A DNA stretch of 64,000 nucleotides from Verrucomicrobiota bacterium (GTDB taxonomy: Bacteria > Verrucomicrobiota > Verrucomicrobiia > Chthoniobacterales > Chthoniobacteraceae). Location of the stretch: positions 41,920 to 105,919 of the forward strand of contig VFJQ01000013.1 of assembly GCA_009885995.1 (NCBI GenBank), read 5' to 3'. Within the stretch, counting starts at the first letter, position 1. Each line of letters begins with the position of its first letter. The notes beneath the pieces were generated by a model, which was not told where the DNA came from, did no database searches, and worked only from the letters and a program-made list of their open reading frames with translations. Made by a program: the position numbers and the translations under genes. Below are positions 53,065 to 61,195 of the stretch, piece after piece.

Positions 53065-54267
53065 TCATAGCAGGTGCCCCATCTTGACCCGCTTCGTCTC
53101 GAGATACCGGGCGTTGTGCGGATTCGGCGGCGCCTTGATCGGGACGACTTCGACGATCTTTAATCCATACGCCTCGAGGCCGACGACTTTCTTCGGGTTG
53201 TTCGTGAGGAAGCGCATCTTGCGCACGCCGAGGTCGGCGAGGATTTGCGCGCCGATACCGTAGTCGCGCAGCTCCGGGGCAAAGCCGAGCTTGAGGTTCG
53301 CCTCGACCGTATCGAGGCCATCCTCCTGAAGTTTGTAAGCGTGGATTTTCGCCGGCAGGCCGATGCCGCGGCCTTCGTGATGACGCATATACAAGAGCAC
53401 GCCGCCTTGCTCCGCGATCAGTTCCATCGCGCGGTGGAGCTGGTGCCCGCAGTCGCACCGCCGGCTGCCGAAGATGTCGCCGGTCAGGCACTCGCTGTGA
53501 ACGCGCACGAGCGTCGCTTTGCGCGGGGAAATATCGCCCTTCACAAGCGCGAGGTGATGCACCCCATCGACGACGCTGCGGTAAAGGTGCAGGTCGAAGT
53601 CGCCGTAGTCCGTCGGCATCTTGATGATCTGCTCTGCTTCGATGAGCCGCTCGGCTTTGCGCCGGTAGGCGATGAGATCCTGGATGCTGCACATCCGCAG
53701 CTTGTGCAGCTTCTTGAATTTCAGCAGCTCCGGCAGACGCATCGCGGTGCCGTCCGTGCTGAGGACTTCGCAGATCACCGCCGCCGGCTGGAGCCCCGCG
53801 AGCCGCGTGAGATCGACGCTCGCCTCCGTGTGCCCCGCGCGCCGGAGCACGCCACCCGGTTTTGCGCGCAGCGGGAAGACGTGGCCGGGTTGCAAGAGGT
53901 CCGCCGGGCGCGCCTGAGGGTCGGCGAGCACTTCGATCGTCCGCGCCCGGTCCTGCGCACTGATGCCCGTGCCGATGCCTTTAGCGGCATCGACCGAGAC
54001 GGTGAAATCGGTCCGGTAGGTCTCGCGATTCTCCACGACCATACGCTGGAGCCCGAGCGCTTCGGCGCGCTCTTCGCTCAGTGGCGCGCAGATGAGGCCG
54101 CGCCCGTGCGTCGCCATGAAGTTCACCGCCGTCGCCGTGCATTTCTCCGCGGCCATGACGAGGTCGCCTTCATTTTCCCGGTCGGCGTCATCGGTGACGA
54201 TGACCATCTTTCCCGCGCGGACGTCGCGGAGGATCTCGTCGATGGAGTCGAAATGCGTAGCAGGCAT
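53065..54267 (-). CDS. ribBA: Bifunctional 3,4-dihydroxy-2-butanone-4-phosphate synthase / GTP cyclohydrolase II
   Basis: 400 residues from the ATG at 54267 (MPATHFDSI); an in-frame ATG at 54282 is also possible. Makes the two precursors of riboflavin. N-terminal RibB: DDADRENEGDLVMAAE (metal and substrate acids) and HGRGLICAPLS, then SVDAAKGIGTGISAQDR, HTEASVDLTRL. C-terminal RibA: RVHSECLTGDIFGSRRCDCGHQL with the zinc Cys set, RHHEGRGIGL, and LRDYGIGAQILADLGVRKM. No FMN riboswitch pattern is seen in the leader, so regulation is not readable. First gene of ribBA-hflX-coiled coil. Confidence 0.95.
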   Translation of the reverse strand: MPATHFDSIDEILRDVRAGKMVIVTDDADRENEGDLVMAAEKCTATAVNFMATHGRGLICAPLSEERAEALGLQRMVVENRETYRTDFTVSVDAAKGIGTGISAQDRARTIEVLADPQARPADLLQPGHVFPLRAKPGGVLRRAGHTEASVDLTRLAGLQPAAVICEVLSTDGTAMRLPELLKFKKLHKLRMCSIQDLIAYRRKAERLIEAEQIIKMPTDYGDFDLHLYRSVVDGVHHLALVKGDISPRKATLVRVHSECLTGDIFGSRRCDCGHQLHRAMELIAEQGGVLLYMRHHEGRGIGLPAKIHAYKLQEDGLDTVEANLKLGFAPELRDYGIGAQILADLGVRKMRFLTNNPKKVVGLEAYGLKIVEVVPIKAPPNPHNARYLETKRVKMGHLL

Positions 54268-54586
54268 GGCGGCAAGATACACACGCCGGGCGGCGGTGGG
54301 GAAGTGTTACGCTCGCGCGCTCATGCGAAACCCGTCCCCATCCGTATAAATCCGGGGACGGTGGCGGGATTTTGCTCGGACGGCAGCGCGTGGGGATCGG
54401 TCGAGCGGGTGCTTGTGCGCCGACAGGAACGACCGAGGGTGGTCGATTCGGTCAAAGGAGGAGAGCGGGACAAAAAGGCCCTAAATGCGTGTCCGCTACA
54501 CAAGGCCACGTGGTCGCTTTTTACGGTAGGCGCGTAGAAAGAATCCGCGGGTTATCCACCGATGCGAACTTTCCGGGAATCAAGCG
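54268..54586. other. Intergenic leader between ribBA and rpsU, no gene recognised
   Basis: About 320 bases without a convincing reading frame on either strand. Contains the hairpin at 54332-54361 listed separately. I looked for, and did not find, an FMN riboswitch, tRNA or other structured RNA. Purine-rich AAAGGAGGAGAG near 54457-54468 could be a ribosome site for a tiny frame but none follows. Confidence 0.5.
54332..54361. repeat. Perfect eight-pair hairpin in the ribBA leader
   Basis: Arms CCGTCCCC (54332-54339) and GGGGACGG (54354-54361), with a 14-base loop containing TATAAA. It lies about 65 bases upstream of the ribBA start. It could be an operator or an attenuating leader structure; not matched to a known class. 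Confidence 0.4.
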
Positions 54587-54615
54587 TTGACGGCCCTTCG
54601 CGGCGGTCCTAGCCT
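54587..54615 (+). promoter_or_regulatory. Candidate sigma-70 promoter for rpsU
   Basis: TTGACG (54587-54592), 17-base spacer, TAGCCT (54610-54615). Spacing is ideal and the -35 strong. Predicted leader of about 68 bases ahead of the rpsU ATG, with a Shine-Dalgarno AGGAAGGG at 54670-54677. Confidence 0.5.
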
Positions 54616-54689
54616 CCGCGCCTCAATCACTTTTCACCAGTTACTCACAACGTTCGAATCACGAAAGAAAGGAAGGGAATAAAACGCAT

Positions 54690-54890
54690 ATGCCAGAAGT
54701 CATCGTAAAAAAAGGCGAGCCAATCGACCGCGCACTCAAGCGCCTCAAGAGCAAGCTCGAAGCAGAAGGCATCATGGACGAAGTGCGCCGTTTGCGCGCA
54801 TTCGAAACACCGATGCAGCGCACCAAGCGTAAAGCGAAGATCAGCGCGCGACGCGCGAAGAACAAAACGCGTTTCAACTTCCATAGCTAG
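54690..54890 (+). CDS. rpsU: 30S ribosomal protein bS21
   Basis: 66 residues, typical for bS21, which sits at the mRNA exit/anti-Shine-Dalgarno region of the small subunit. Start MPEVIVKKGEPIDRALKRLK, then a basic helix (EAEGIMDEVRRLRAFETPMQ) and the RKAKISARRAKNK tail. A purine-rich Shine-Dalgarno (AGGAAGGG) ends 12 bases before the ATG. Flanked by the promoter candidate above and a strong terminator, so monocistronic. Bacteroidota and some Verrucomicrobia have altered anti-SD use; nothing here shows that. Confidence 0.96.
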   Translation: MPEVIVKKGEPIDRALKRLKSKLEAEGIMDEVRRLRAFETPMQRTKRKAKISARRAKNKTRFNFHS

Positions 54891-54923
54891 GATCGCGACC
54901 ATCGCGAGTCCGGAAGATTTCAG

Positions 54924-54963
54924 ACAGCCAGTCCGCCGAGTGCGGGCTGGCTGTTTGTTTTTG
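54924..54963 (+). terminator. Intrinsic terminator after rpsU
   Basis: A 13-pair stem ACAGCCAGTCCGC/GCGGGCTGGCTGT with one G-T pair, loop CGAGT, followed directly by TTGTTTTTGT. The best terminator in the window. Confidence 0.88.
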
Positions 54964-54996
54964 TGGAGAAGGCGAAGTCACTGCTAGAAGCCGCGC

Positions 54997-55932
54997 GTGC
55001 TCCTGCTCGAAGTCTTCACTCAGGTTCTGCTGCCGATCCTCGCGATGTTCGCGTGCGGGTGGTTGCTCGATCGAAAGTTCAACGTCGACCTGAACACGGT
55101 GGTGAAGCTCAACGTGAACATCTTCGTGCCCGCGTTCATCTTCACGAAACTCGTCTCCGCGGACCTCGCGCGCGGCATCGCGACGAAGGTGATCCTCTTC
55201 ACCGTCTGCGTTTCGACAGCGATGTTCGTGCTCGGCGGCATCGTCGGCCGTTTCATGCGCTACAACCCGGCGCAGACGCGCGGCTTGCAGATCGCCGCGA
55301 TGTTTTACAACTCCGCGAACTACGGCATCCCTCTCATGGCGCTCGCGTTTCCCGGGCAGGCCGAGGTGCTGCAAGTCTTCGTGATCCTCGTGCAAAACAT
55401 CGGCAACTTCACCGTCGGCATCTTTCTGGCGTCGTCGGCGAAGCACTCCGGCTGGCGCGCGCTGCTCCCGGCGCTGCGCCAGGTCTCCATCTACGCCGTC
55501 GCTGTCGCGCTGCTCGTGCGCACTTTTGATGTGCCGGTGATGCAGTGGCGCTGGCTGTGGGTGCCGATGAGTTACTTCGCCAGCGGCCTCGTGGCGATGG
55601 CGCTCGTCACGCTCGGCGTGCAGCTCTCGAAGACCGAGCACAACCAGCGGCTCTCGCAGCTCAGTTGGGCGCTCGTGCTTCGATTGATCGTCGGGCCGAT
55701 CGTCGGCGTGCTCTTGGTCAAGGCGTTTGGTTTCACCGGTGAGACGGCGCTGGTGATGATCCTCGGCACGTCCTTTCCCACCGCCGTGAACACCGCGCTC
55801 GTCGCTCACGAGATGGGCGCCGATCACCACTTTGCCGCCGCATCGGTTTTTTGGTCCACGGTGCTGAGCATGATCACCGTCACGATCCTGATCACATTGC
55901 TGAAGATGCCGTCGATCGCGGGACTTTTCTGA
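54997..55932 (+). CDS. AEC family transporter (auxin efflux carrier-like permease)
   Basis: 311 residues from a GTG at 54997. Ten predicted membrane helices in two five-helix halves: VFTQVLLPILAMFACGWLLD, the family-typical LNVNIFVPAFIFTKL, and FYNSANYGIPLMALAFPG with the crossing Asn/Pro helix, then the second half with VGPIVGVLLVKAFGF and LGTSFPTAVNTALVAHEMG. Members move organic acids or malonate-type compounds; the substrate is unknown. Thirty-three bases after the rpsU terminator and 35 before the HerA-like gene. Confidence 0.88.
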   Translation: MLLLEVFTQVLLPILAMFACGWLLDRKFNVDLNTVVKLNVNIFVPAFIFTKLVSADLARGIATKVILFTVCVSTAMFVLGGIVGRFMRYNPAQTRGLQIAAMFYNSANYGIPLMALAFPGQAEVLQVFVILVQNIGNFTVGIFLASSAKHSGWRALLPALRQVSIYAVAVALLVRTFDVPVMQWRWLWVPMSYFASGLVAMALVTLGVQLSKTEHNQRLSQLSWALVLRLIVGPIVGVLLVKAFGFTGETALVMILGTSFPTAVNTALVAHEMGADHHFAAASVFWSTVLSMITVTILITLLKMPSIAGLF

Positions 55933-55967
55933 TTTCCGCCGCGCTCACGGTGGCGTAAAGCGCCCGC

Positions 55968-57467
55968 ATGAGCGCCCCATTTCTCCTCGCCAAGAGCAGC
56001 ACCGAAATCCTGTTCGATCCCGCGATGGCCAATCGCCACGGGCTCATCGCCGGCGCGACCGGCACCGGCAAGACGGTGACGTTGCAATCGCTTGCGGAGC
56101 AGTTCAGTGCCATCGGCGTGCCGGTCTTCATGGCGGATGTGAAAGGGGACCTCAGCGGTGTCGCGAAGCCGGGTGGCGCGAACCCGAAAGTCGCCGAGCG
56201 CGTGAAGCAACTCGGCCTCACCGATCGCGTGCCGACTGCCTTTCCGGTCGTGTTCTGGGATGTCTTCGGCGAGAGCGGTCACCCGATCCGCGCGACCGTG
56301 AGCGAGATGGGACCGCTGCTCCTCTCGCGACTGCTCAATCTCAACGACACGCAAGCCGGCGTGCTCGCGCTCGCCTTCAAGATCGCCGACGAAAACGGCC
56401 TGCTGTTGCTCGACCTCAAGGATCTCACCGCGCTGCTCCAGTGGATCGGCGACAACGCCGCGCAGTTCACGACGCAATACGGAAACGTGTCGAAAGCCAG
56501 CATCGGTGCGATCCAGCGCAACCTCCTCACGCTCGAACAGCAGGGCGCGGAGAATTTCTTCGGCGAGCCCGCGCTGAACCTTGACGACTTCCTCCAGACC
56601 GACGGCGACGGACGCGGCCACATCAACATCCTCGCCGCCGACCGCCTCATGAACAGCCCCCGCACCTATGCTGCGATGCTGCTCTGGATGCTCAGCGAAC
56701 TCTTCGAGCACCTGCCCGAAGTCGGCGACCTGCCGAAGCCGAAGCTCGTCTTCTTCTTCGACGAGGCACACCTGCTCTTCACCGACATCCCGCAGAGCTT
56801 GCAGGAGAAAGTTGAGCAAGTCGTCCGGCTCATCCGTTCAAAGGGCGTCGGCGTCTATTTCGTCAGCCAAAACCCGCTCGACATCCCGGATGCGATCCTC
56901 GCCCAACTCGGCAACCGTGTGCAGCACGCGCTGCGCGCCTTCACACCGCGTGATCAAAAAGCGGTGAGGGCGAGCGCCGAGACATTCCGCCCGAACCCGA
57001 AGCTGAACACAGAGCAGGTGATCACCGAACTCGGCGTCGGCGAAGCGCTCATCTCCCTGCTCGATGAACGCGGGCAGCCCGGCATCGTCGAGCGAGCCTT
57101 CATCGTCCCGCCGCGCAGCCAACTCGGTCCGATCACGCCCGACGAGCGCCGCGCGCTCATCCAGGGCAGCGTCATTTTCGGCACCTACGAAAAGGAGATC
57201 GATCGCGAGAGCGCGGCCGAGATTCTCGCGCAGCGAACGACGCAATCTGGGGTCGCCGCGCCCGGATCACCTCCTCCGGACGCGGGAGCGGGAGCGCTTG
57301 GCGGCTTGGGCGGCATGGTCTTCGGCAGCACCGGCCCGCGCGGCGGTCGTCGCGAAGGTTTGCTCGAGAAGATGACCTCCAGCGCCGTGCGCAGCATCGG
57401 CAGCGGGCTTGGCCGCGAGATCATACGCGGCGTGCTCGGTGGCTTGTTTGGCGGGCGGCGCCGCTGA
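55968..57467 (+). CDS. HerA-like ATPase (DUF853 family)
   Basis: 499 residues from the ATG at 55968. Hexameric FtsK/HerA-class ATPase: Walker [34 protein letters not shown] (the conserved segment after strand 2), Walker [13 protein letters not shown], and the arginine-finger region [23 protein letters not shown] (read [20 protein letters not shown]) and [17 protein letters not shown] Gly/Arg-rich C-terminal tail ([20 protein letters not shown]). This is the YjgR-type subgroup, function unsettled. No NurA nuclease gene is adjacent, so it is not the archaeal-type repair pair. Confidence 0.9.
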   Translation: MSAPFLLAKSSTEILFDPAMANRHGLIAGATGTGKTVTLQSLAEQFSAIGVPVFMADVKGDLSGVAKPGGANPKVAERVKQLGLTDRVPTAFPVVFWDVFGESGHPIRATVSEMGPLLLSRLLNLNDTQAGVLALAFKIADENGLLLLDLKDLTALLQWIGDNAAQFTTQYGNVSKASIGAIQRNLLTLEQQGAENFFGEPALNLDDFLQTDGDGRGHINILAADRLMNSPRTYAAMLLWMLSELFEHLPEVGDLPKPKLVFFFDEAHLLFTDIPQSLQEKVEQVVRLIRSKGVGVYFVSQNPLDIPDAILAQLGNRVQHALRAFTPRDQKAVRASAETFRPNPKLNTEQVITELGVGEALISLLDERGQPGIVERAFIVPPRSQLGPITPDERRALIQGSVIFGTYEKEIDRESAAEILAQRTTQSGVAAPGSPPPDAGAGALGGLGGMVFGSTGPRGGRREGLLEKMTSSAVRSIGSGLGREIIRGVLGGLFGGRRR

Positions 57468-57472
57468 GTCGG

Positions 57473-58168
57473 CTACGGCGAGCGCAGGTTGAACAGCTCG
57501 TCTTGCAGCGACTTCAGTTGCTGGTTCATCCCCGTCAGGTTGCTCTCGCGGTAACCGGAGCGCCGGTATGCGGTGATGCGGGTCTTCAGGTCCTCGATCT
57601 CCGCCTCGAGTTGCTTTCGCCGCTGCGCGTAGGCGGCTTTCGCCTGTTCGAGTTGCTGCTGTTCGCGCTCCTTCTGCGCGACCATGTCGAACGTCTGCTG
57701 CTGAAGCTGGAGCTGCTGCTGCCGCTCGGCAAACTCCGCTTCGCGCTTATCAAGGTCCGCCATCGTCTTGCCACGTGCCGCCTTTTCGCGCCGCTGCTGC
57801 CGGGCGAGGTATCCCTGCCGCTCCGCGGCGTTGAGCACGTATTGCCGATCCTGCACGACGATGATCAACCGCTGCGACGCGCCGAGTCCGGCGAGGCTCT
57901 GCGCCTGTGCGGGATTGATCGGATCGATGAACCCGCGCCGCGCGATCTGCTGCATGAGCGCATTTTCCGGCGTGCCCATCCGCAGGAGTAGCGAGAGGTC
58001 GCTGAAACTCATCGCATCCTCTGCGTTCAGGCGTTCACCGCTGATGCGCTGTGCTGGCGGACCGAGTGGCGGAGTCGGCGGCGGTGCGGGCTTGAGCTTT
58101 GGCCGCGGCGGTTCGCAGCCCGCGAACGCGAGCGCGATGAGCAGAGAGATGCGGAGGCACGGATTCAT
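57473..58168 (-). CDS. Coiled-coil lipoprotein, hypothetical
   Basis: 231 residues. A lipoprotein signal (RISLLIALAFAGC) ends in a Cys that would be lipidated; a Pro-rich linker (PKLKPAPPPTPPLGPP) follows. Residues ~45-115 hold a small globular part with MSFSDLSLLLRMGTPENALM and NPAQAQSLAGLGASQRLIIV. From about 120 a Gln/Glu-rich coiled coil (FAERQQQLQLQQQTFDMVAQ) runs to residue ~215. Outer-membrane anchored tether is plausible but inferred. Stop only five bases from the convergent HerA-like gene. Confidence 0.8.
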   Translation of the reverse strand: MNPCLRISLLIALAFAGCEPPRPKLKPAPPPTPPLGPPAQRISGERLNAEDAMSFSDLSLLLRMGTPENALMQQIARRGFIDPINPAQAQSLAGLGASQRLIIVVQDRQYVLNAAERQGYLARQQRREKAARGKTMADLDKREAEFAERQQQLQLQQQTFDMVAQKEREQQQLEQAKAAYAQRRKQLEAEIEDLKTRITAYRRSGYRESNLTGMNQQLKSLQDELFNLRSP

Positions 58169-58204
58169 GGGCGCAAACTCGCGTGCAGAATCCTTGCCAG
58201 CCGA

Positions 58205-58453
58205 CTACGCTGCGTGGCCGCGCGCTTCCAGCCAGGCGAGCGCCTTCTGAAAGCTGCTCCCGTGAAGGTAGTGCGCGAGGTCGCCCGGCACCGGCTTCGG
58301 CAGCGCCGCGCTCGCAGCGTCGATCCGCGCAGACGCTGCTTTCAGCTTTGCGAGGTGCCCGGCGGGATCGCTCGCGTAGAGCTCCCGGTCGGCGATAACT
58401 GCGACCCGTTCGCGTAGCGCTGCGGCGAGTTCCGCGAAAGGCTCAGCGCTCAT
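58205..58453 (-). CDS. Small hypothetical helical protein
   Basis: 82 residues from the ATG at 58453 (MSAEPFAELAAALRERVAVI). Almost wholly helical: LAKLKAASARIDAASAALPK, then LAHYLHGSSFQKALAWLEAR. No signal or membrane segment. It starts 18 bases after the DUF2934-type gene and reads the same way, supporting a real gene. Unknown function. Confidence 0.65.
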   Translation of the reverse strand: MSAEPFAELAAALRERVAVIADRELYASDPAGHLAKLKAASARIDAASAALPKPVPGDLAHYLHGSSFQKALAWLEARGHAA

Positions 58454-58471
58454 GCTGTGGGATGCCGCGTG

Positions 58472-58822
58472 TCAGACCGCCAGTTCAGCGCGGAGTTGGC
58501 GCTCGGCTTCGAGCCAATCGCCCTCCGGCGTGCCGTGCTGGCCGCATTGCTGGCGCTTTTCAGCGATGAAGTAGGCGCGTAGTCCGATGTCTTCCATCGT
58601 GAAGCCGGCGGCTATCGCGGCTGGCTTCCGCGTCCGGGTGGTCTTTGTGGTCTTTGGCGCAGCGGCTTTTTTCGCCGCGGCGGGTTTGGTCGCTTTCGCG
58701 CGCTTCGGTTTGGTGACCGTCGCGGGAGCGGGGACTTGGTTGGTGAAAACGACCGGGGCGGCAATTTTGGCTGCCGCACGCTTGGTCGTCGTGGTTTTTT
58801 TGGTGGTGGTCTTTTTGCCCAT
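58472..58822 (-). CDS. Lys/Ala-rich (histone H1-like) tail with DUF2934-like end
   Basis: 116 residues from the ATG at 58822 (MGKKTTTKK). The first ~80 residues are an extreme Lys/Thr/Ala/Pro low-complexity tail (KKTTTTKRAAAKIAAPV, KRAKATKPAAAKKAAAPKTT) like bacterial H1-type proteins. The C-terminal ~35 residues match the DUF2934 pattern (IGLRAYFIAEKRQQCGQHGT, then GDWLEAERQL). Binding to nucleic acid is inferred from the tail. The following small gene begins 18 bases after its stop. Confidence 0.78.
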   Translation of the reverse strand: MGKKTTTKKTTTTKRAAAKIAAPVVFTNQVPAPATVTKPKRAKATKPAAAKKAAAPKTTKTTRTRKPAAIAAGFTMEDIGLRAYFIAEKRQQCGQHGTPEGDWLEAERQLRAELAV

Positions 58823-58946
58823 ATCTTCTTGTTGGAGGGAAGATTCCCGGGGACTCACCGCCACGTGGCGGCAGCTGGAACGGCGCGGAGAGTAACCGCC
58901 TTTCGCTCGCCGTAAATGCCGAATTTTTACCGCGGCTCACCCACAC

Positions 58947-59303
58947 CTAATCGTGGTGCTTGTCCTTCTTCTTTTTCTTGTCCGTGACCACGACCGTGGC
59001 GCCGGAGCGGTAGTATCCCGATGACCGCGGTTGGACGTAAACTTGGTTCGTGGCGCGCGTCGTGTAACCGCTCCGATATGGGCTGCTCCGGTAAACGCTC
59101 GGGCGCGAGCCGATGACCACCGTGGAGCTGGAACGCGGGTAATACCGATCATTGTAGTAGGTCCGGCCGTCGTAGTCGCGGTGGTGCTGGTAGCTGGAAT
59201 AGCCGTAACTGCGGGTGACCGGTCTGCGATCGACGACGTATGCTTCGCATCCGCTGAACAGGAGCGCCGCCGCCAGCGCCATCATGGAAATCTTTGTTTT
59301 CAT
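58947..59303 (-). CDS. Tyr/Ser/Arg-rich lipoprotein, hypothetical
   Basis: 118 residues from the ATG at 59303. Lipoprotein signal MALAAALLFSGC with lipid Cys, then a low-complexity Tyr/Ser/Arg region (YGYSSYQHHRDYDGRTYYND, YRSSPYRSGYTTRATNQVYV) and a Lys-rich end (DKKKKKDKHHD). Resembles small surface lipoproteins of Verrucomicrobia and Planctomycetes. Divergent from the esterase/SMP-30 gene, 89 bases apart. Function unknown. Confidence 0.7.
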   Translation of the reverse strand: MKTKISMMALAAALLFSGCEAYVVDRRPVTRSYGYSSYQHHRDYDGRTYYNDRYYPRSSSTVVIGSRPSVYRSSPYRSGYTTRATNQVYVQPRSSGYYRSGATVVVTDKKKKKDKHHD

Positions 59304-59392
59304 ACCGCTGAATCGTCCTTCGCACGCTTCTGGTTGCCTGCCCTTCTTCGCGGTTGCTCCGCCGTGCCCGGTTCGCCACCGTGCGCGCCCGC

Positions 59393-61144
59393 ATGACACC
59401 CCGCTCCTTCCTTCTCATCCTCGCCACAGCCGCCTTCGCCGCCGAGCCCGAGTTCCCGCTCACCGACGACTCGAAGCCGCACGACGGCGTGCCGAAGGGC
59501 GACGTCCTCAAGTTCTCCTTCGAGAAGTCGAAAGTCTTCCCCGGCACCACGCGCGACTACTTCGTCTATGTGCCGAAACAATACGACCCCGCGAAGCCCG
59601 CGTGCCTCATGTTCTTCCAGGACGGCAACGGGAAGAACTACGAAGCGCCCACCGTCTTCGACAACCTCATCGCGCGCAAAGAACTGCCGGTCACCATCGG
59701 CGTCTTCGTCATGCACGGCCGCGTGAAAGCTGCGAATCCCGACGCGGCGCTCGACCGCTTCAACCGCAGCTACGAATACGACGGCCTCGGCGACAACTAC
59801 GCGCGCTTCCTCATCGACGAACTCATCCCCGACGCCGAGACGCGCGCCACCGCCGACGGCCGCGCGATCCACATCTCCAAAGCCGCCACCGACCGCGGCA
59901 TCTGCGGCTCGTCGAGCGGTGGCATCGCCGCCTTCACCGCCGCGTGGGAGCGGCCCGATTCGTTTAGCCGCGTCTTCACCACCGTCGGCACCTACGTCGG
60001 CCTGCGCGGCGGCGACGGCATCCACACGCTCATCCGAAAGTTCGAGCCGAAGCCGCTGCGCGTCTTCCTGCAGGATGGCTCCAACGACAACAACATCTAC
60101 GGCGGCGACTGGTGGATGATGAACCAGACGATGGAGCGCGCGCTCACGTGGGCCGGCTACGAAGTGAACCACGCGTGGGGCGAAGGCGCGCACAATGGCA
60201 AGCACGGCACCGCCATCTTCCCCGAGGTCATGCGCTGGTTGTGGAAAGACTGGCCCACCGGCCCGGCGAATCACGGCTCACAAAACCGGATGCTCGGCGA
60301 GATCGTCGATCCTGCCAGCCCATGGGAACTCGTGAGCGAAGGTCACAAAGGCACCGAAGGCCCCGCGGCGAACGCGAAGGGCGAGGTCTTTTTCATCGAA
60401 GGCGGCGGCGTCTCGAAGACCTTCAAGGTCGGCCTCGACGGCAAAGTCTCCGTCTTCCTCGAAGACAACCAAGGCGGCGATGGCCAGGCCTTCGGTCCCG
60501 ATGGACGGCTCGTCTCCGTCGCCAGCAAAGCCCAGCAGATCATCGCCTACGACGCTGCGGGGAAGGGGACCAAGCTCGCCGAAGGCTTCCGTGGCAACGA
60601 CCTCACCGTCGCCGCGAATGGCAACGCGTGGGTCACCGAGCCCGGCTGGGACGGCAAAAGCCCCAGCCAGCTCTGGCTGCTCCCGAAGGATGGCCCCGCA
60701 AAGGTCGTGGACAAAGGCCTGCGCTTCTCGAACGGCATCGTCCTCAGCCCCGATCAGTCGCTCCTCTACGTCGCCGACTCGCGCACCAAGTGGGTCTATA
60801 GCTACCAAGTCCAGCCCGACGGCACCCTCCGCCACAAGCAGAAGTATTTCTGGCTCCACCAGCCCGACACCGCCGACGACAGCGGCGCCGACGGTCTCGA
60901 AGTGGACAAGGACGGACGCCTCTACGTCGCCACTAGGATGGGCATCCAGGTCTGCGATCAAGCGGGCCGCGTGAACTGCATCCTTCCCACCCCGAACGGC
61001 AAGGTGAGCAACCTCTGCTTCGGCGGCGCAAACTTCGACACGATCTTCGCCACCTGCGGCGACAAGGTCTTCAAGCGAAAGATGAAAGCCAACGGCGCCC
61101 CGAACTGGGCCGCGCCCGTGAAGCCCGCCGCGCCGAAATTGTAG
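59393..61144 (+). CDS. Secreted fusion of an esterase (feruloyl-esterase-like) and an SMP-30 lactonase-like propeller
   Basis: 583 residues from the ATG at 59393 with signal peptide SFLLILATAAFAAEP. Residues ~35-295 are an alpha/beta hydrolase of the Esterase D/IroE/Fes type: RDYFVYVPKQYDPAKPACLM, nucleophile Ser in ICGSSSGGIAAFTAAWERPD, and His in WGEGAHNGKHG. Residues ~305-570 are an SMP-30-type propeller: EGPAANAKGEVFFIEGG, GQAFGPDGRLVSV, FSNGIVLSPDQSLLYVADSR, ADGLEVDKDGRLYVATRMG, VSNLCFGGANFDTIFATC. Both units are usually separate genes; a coupled ester-then-lactone cleavage is inferred. The MFS gene follows after 51 bases. Confidence 0.88.
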   Translation: MTPRSFLLILATAAFAAEPEFPLTDDSKPHDGVPKGDVLKFSFEKSKVFPGTTRDYFVYVPKQYDPAKPACLMFFQDGNGKNYEAPTVFDNLIARKELPVTIGVFVMHGRVKAANPDAALDRFNRSYEYDGLGDNYARFLIDELIPDAETRATADGRAIHISKAATDRGICGSSSGGIAAFTAAWERPDSFSRVFTTVGTYVGLRGGDGIHTLIRKFEPKPLRVFLQDGSNDNNIYGGDWWMMNQTMERALTWAGYEVNHAWGEGAHNGKHGTAIFPEVMRWLWKDWPTGPANHGSQNRMLGEIVDPASPWELVSEGHKGTEGPAANAKGEVFFIEGGGVSKTFKVGLDGKVSVFLEDNQGGDGQAFGPDGRLVSVASKAQQIIAYDAAGKGTKLAEGFRGNDLTVAANGNAWVTEPGWDGKSPSQLWLLPKDGPAKVVDKGLRFSNGIVLSPDQSLLYVADSRTKWVYSYQVQPDGTLRHKQKYFWLHQPDTADDSGADGLEVDKDGRLYVATRMGIQVCDQAGRVNCILPTPNGKVSNLCFGGANFDTIFATCGDKVFKRKMKANGAPNWAAPVKPAAPKL

Positions 61145-61195
61145 GCCGCGATTTTGGTTGCCCCACGGCTCCTCCTCTCGAAATCTCCGCGCCTT

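Noticed and set aside
54268..54590. FMN riboswitch upstream of ribBA
   Set aside because: No conserved RFN-element core pattern was found on the minus strand; only a simple hairpin is present.
54552..54649. Two DnaA-box-like 9-mers (TTATCCACC and TTACTCACA)
   Set aside because: Each has one mismatch to TTATnCACA, they are 80 bases apart, there are no others nearby and no dnaA/dnaN genes; chance is the best explanation.
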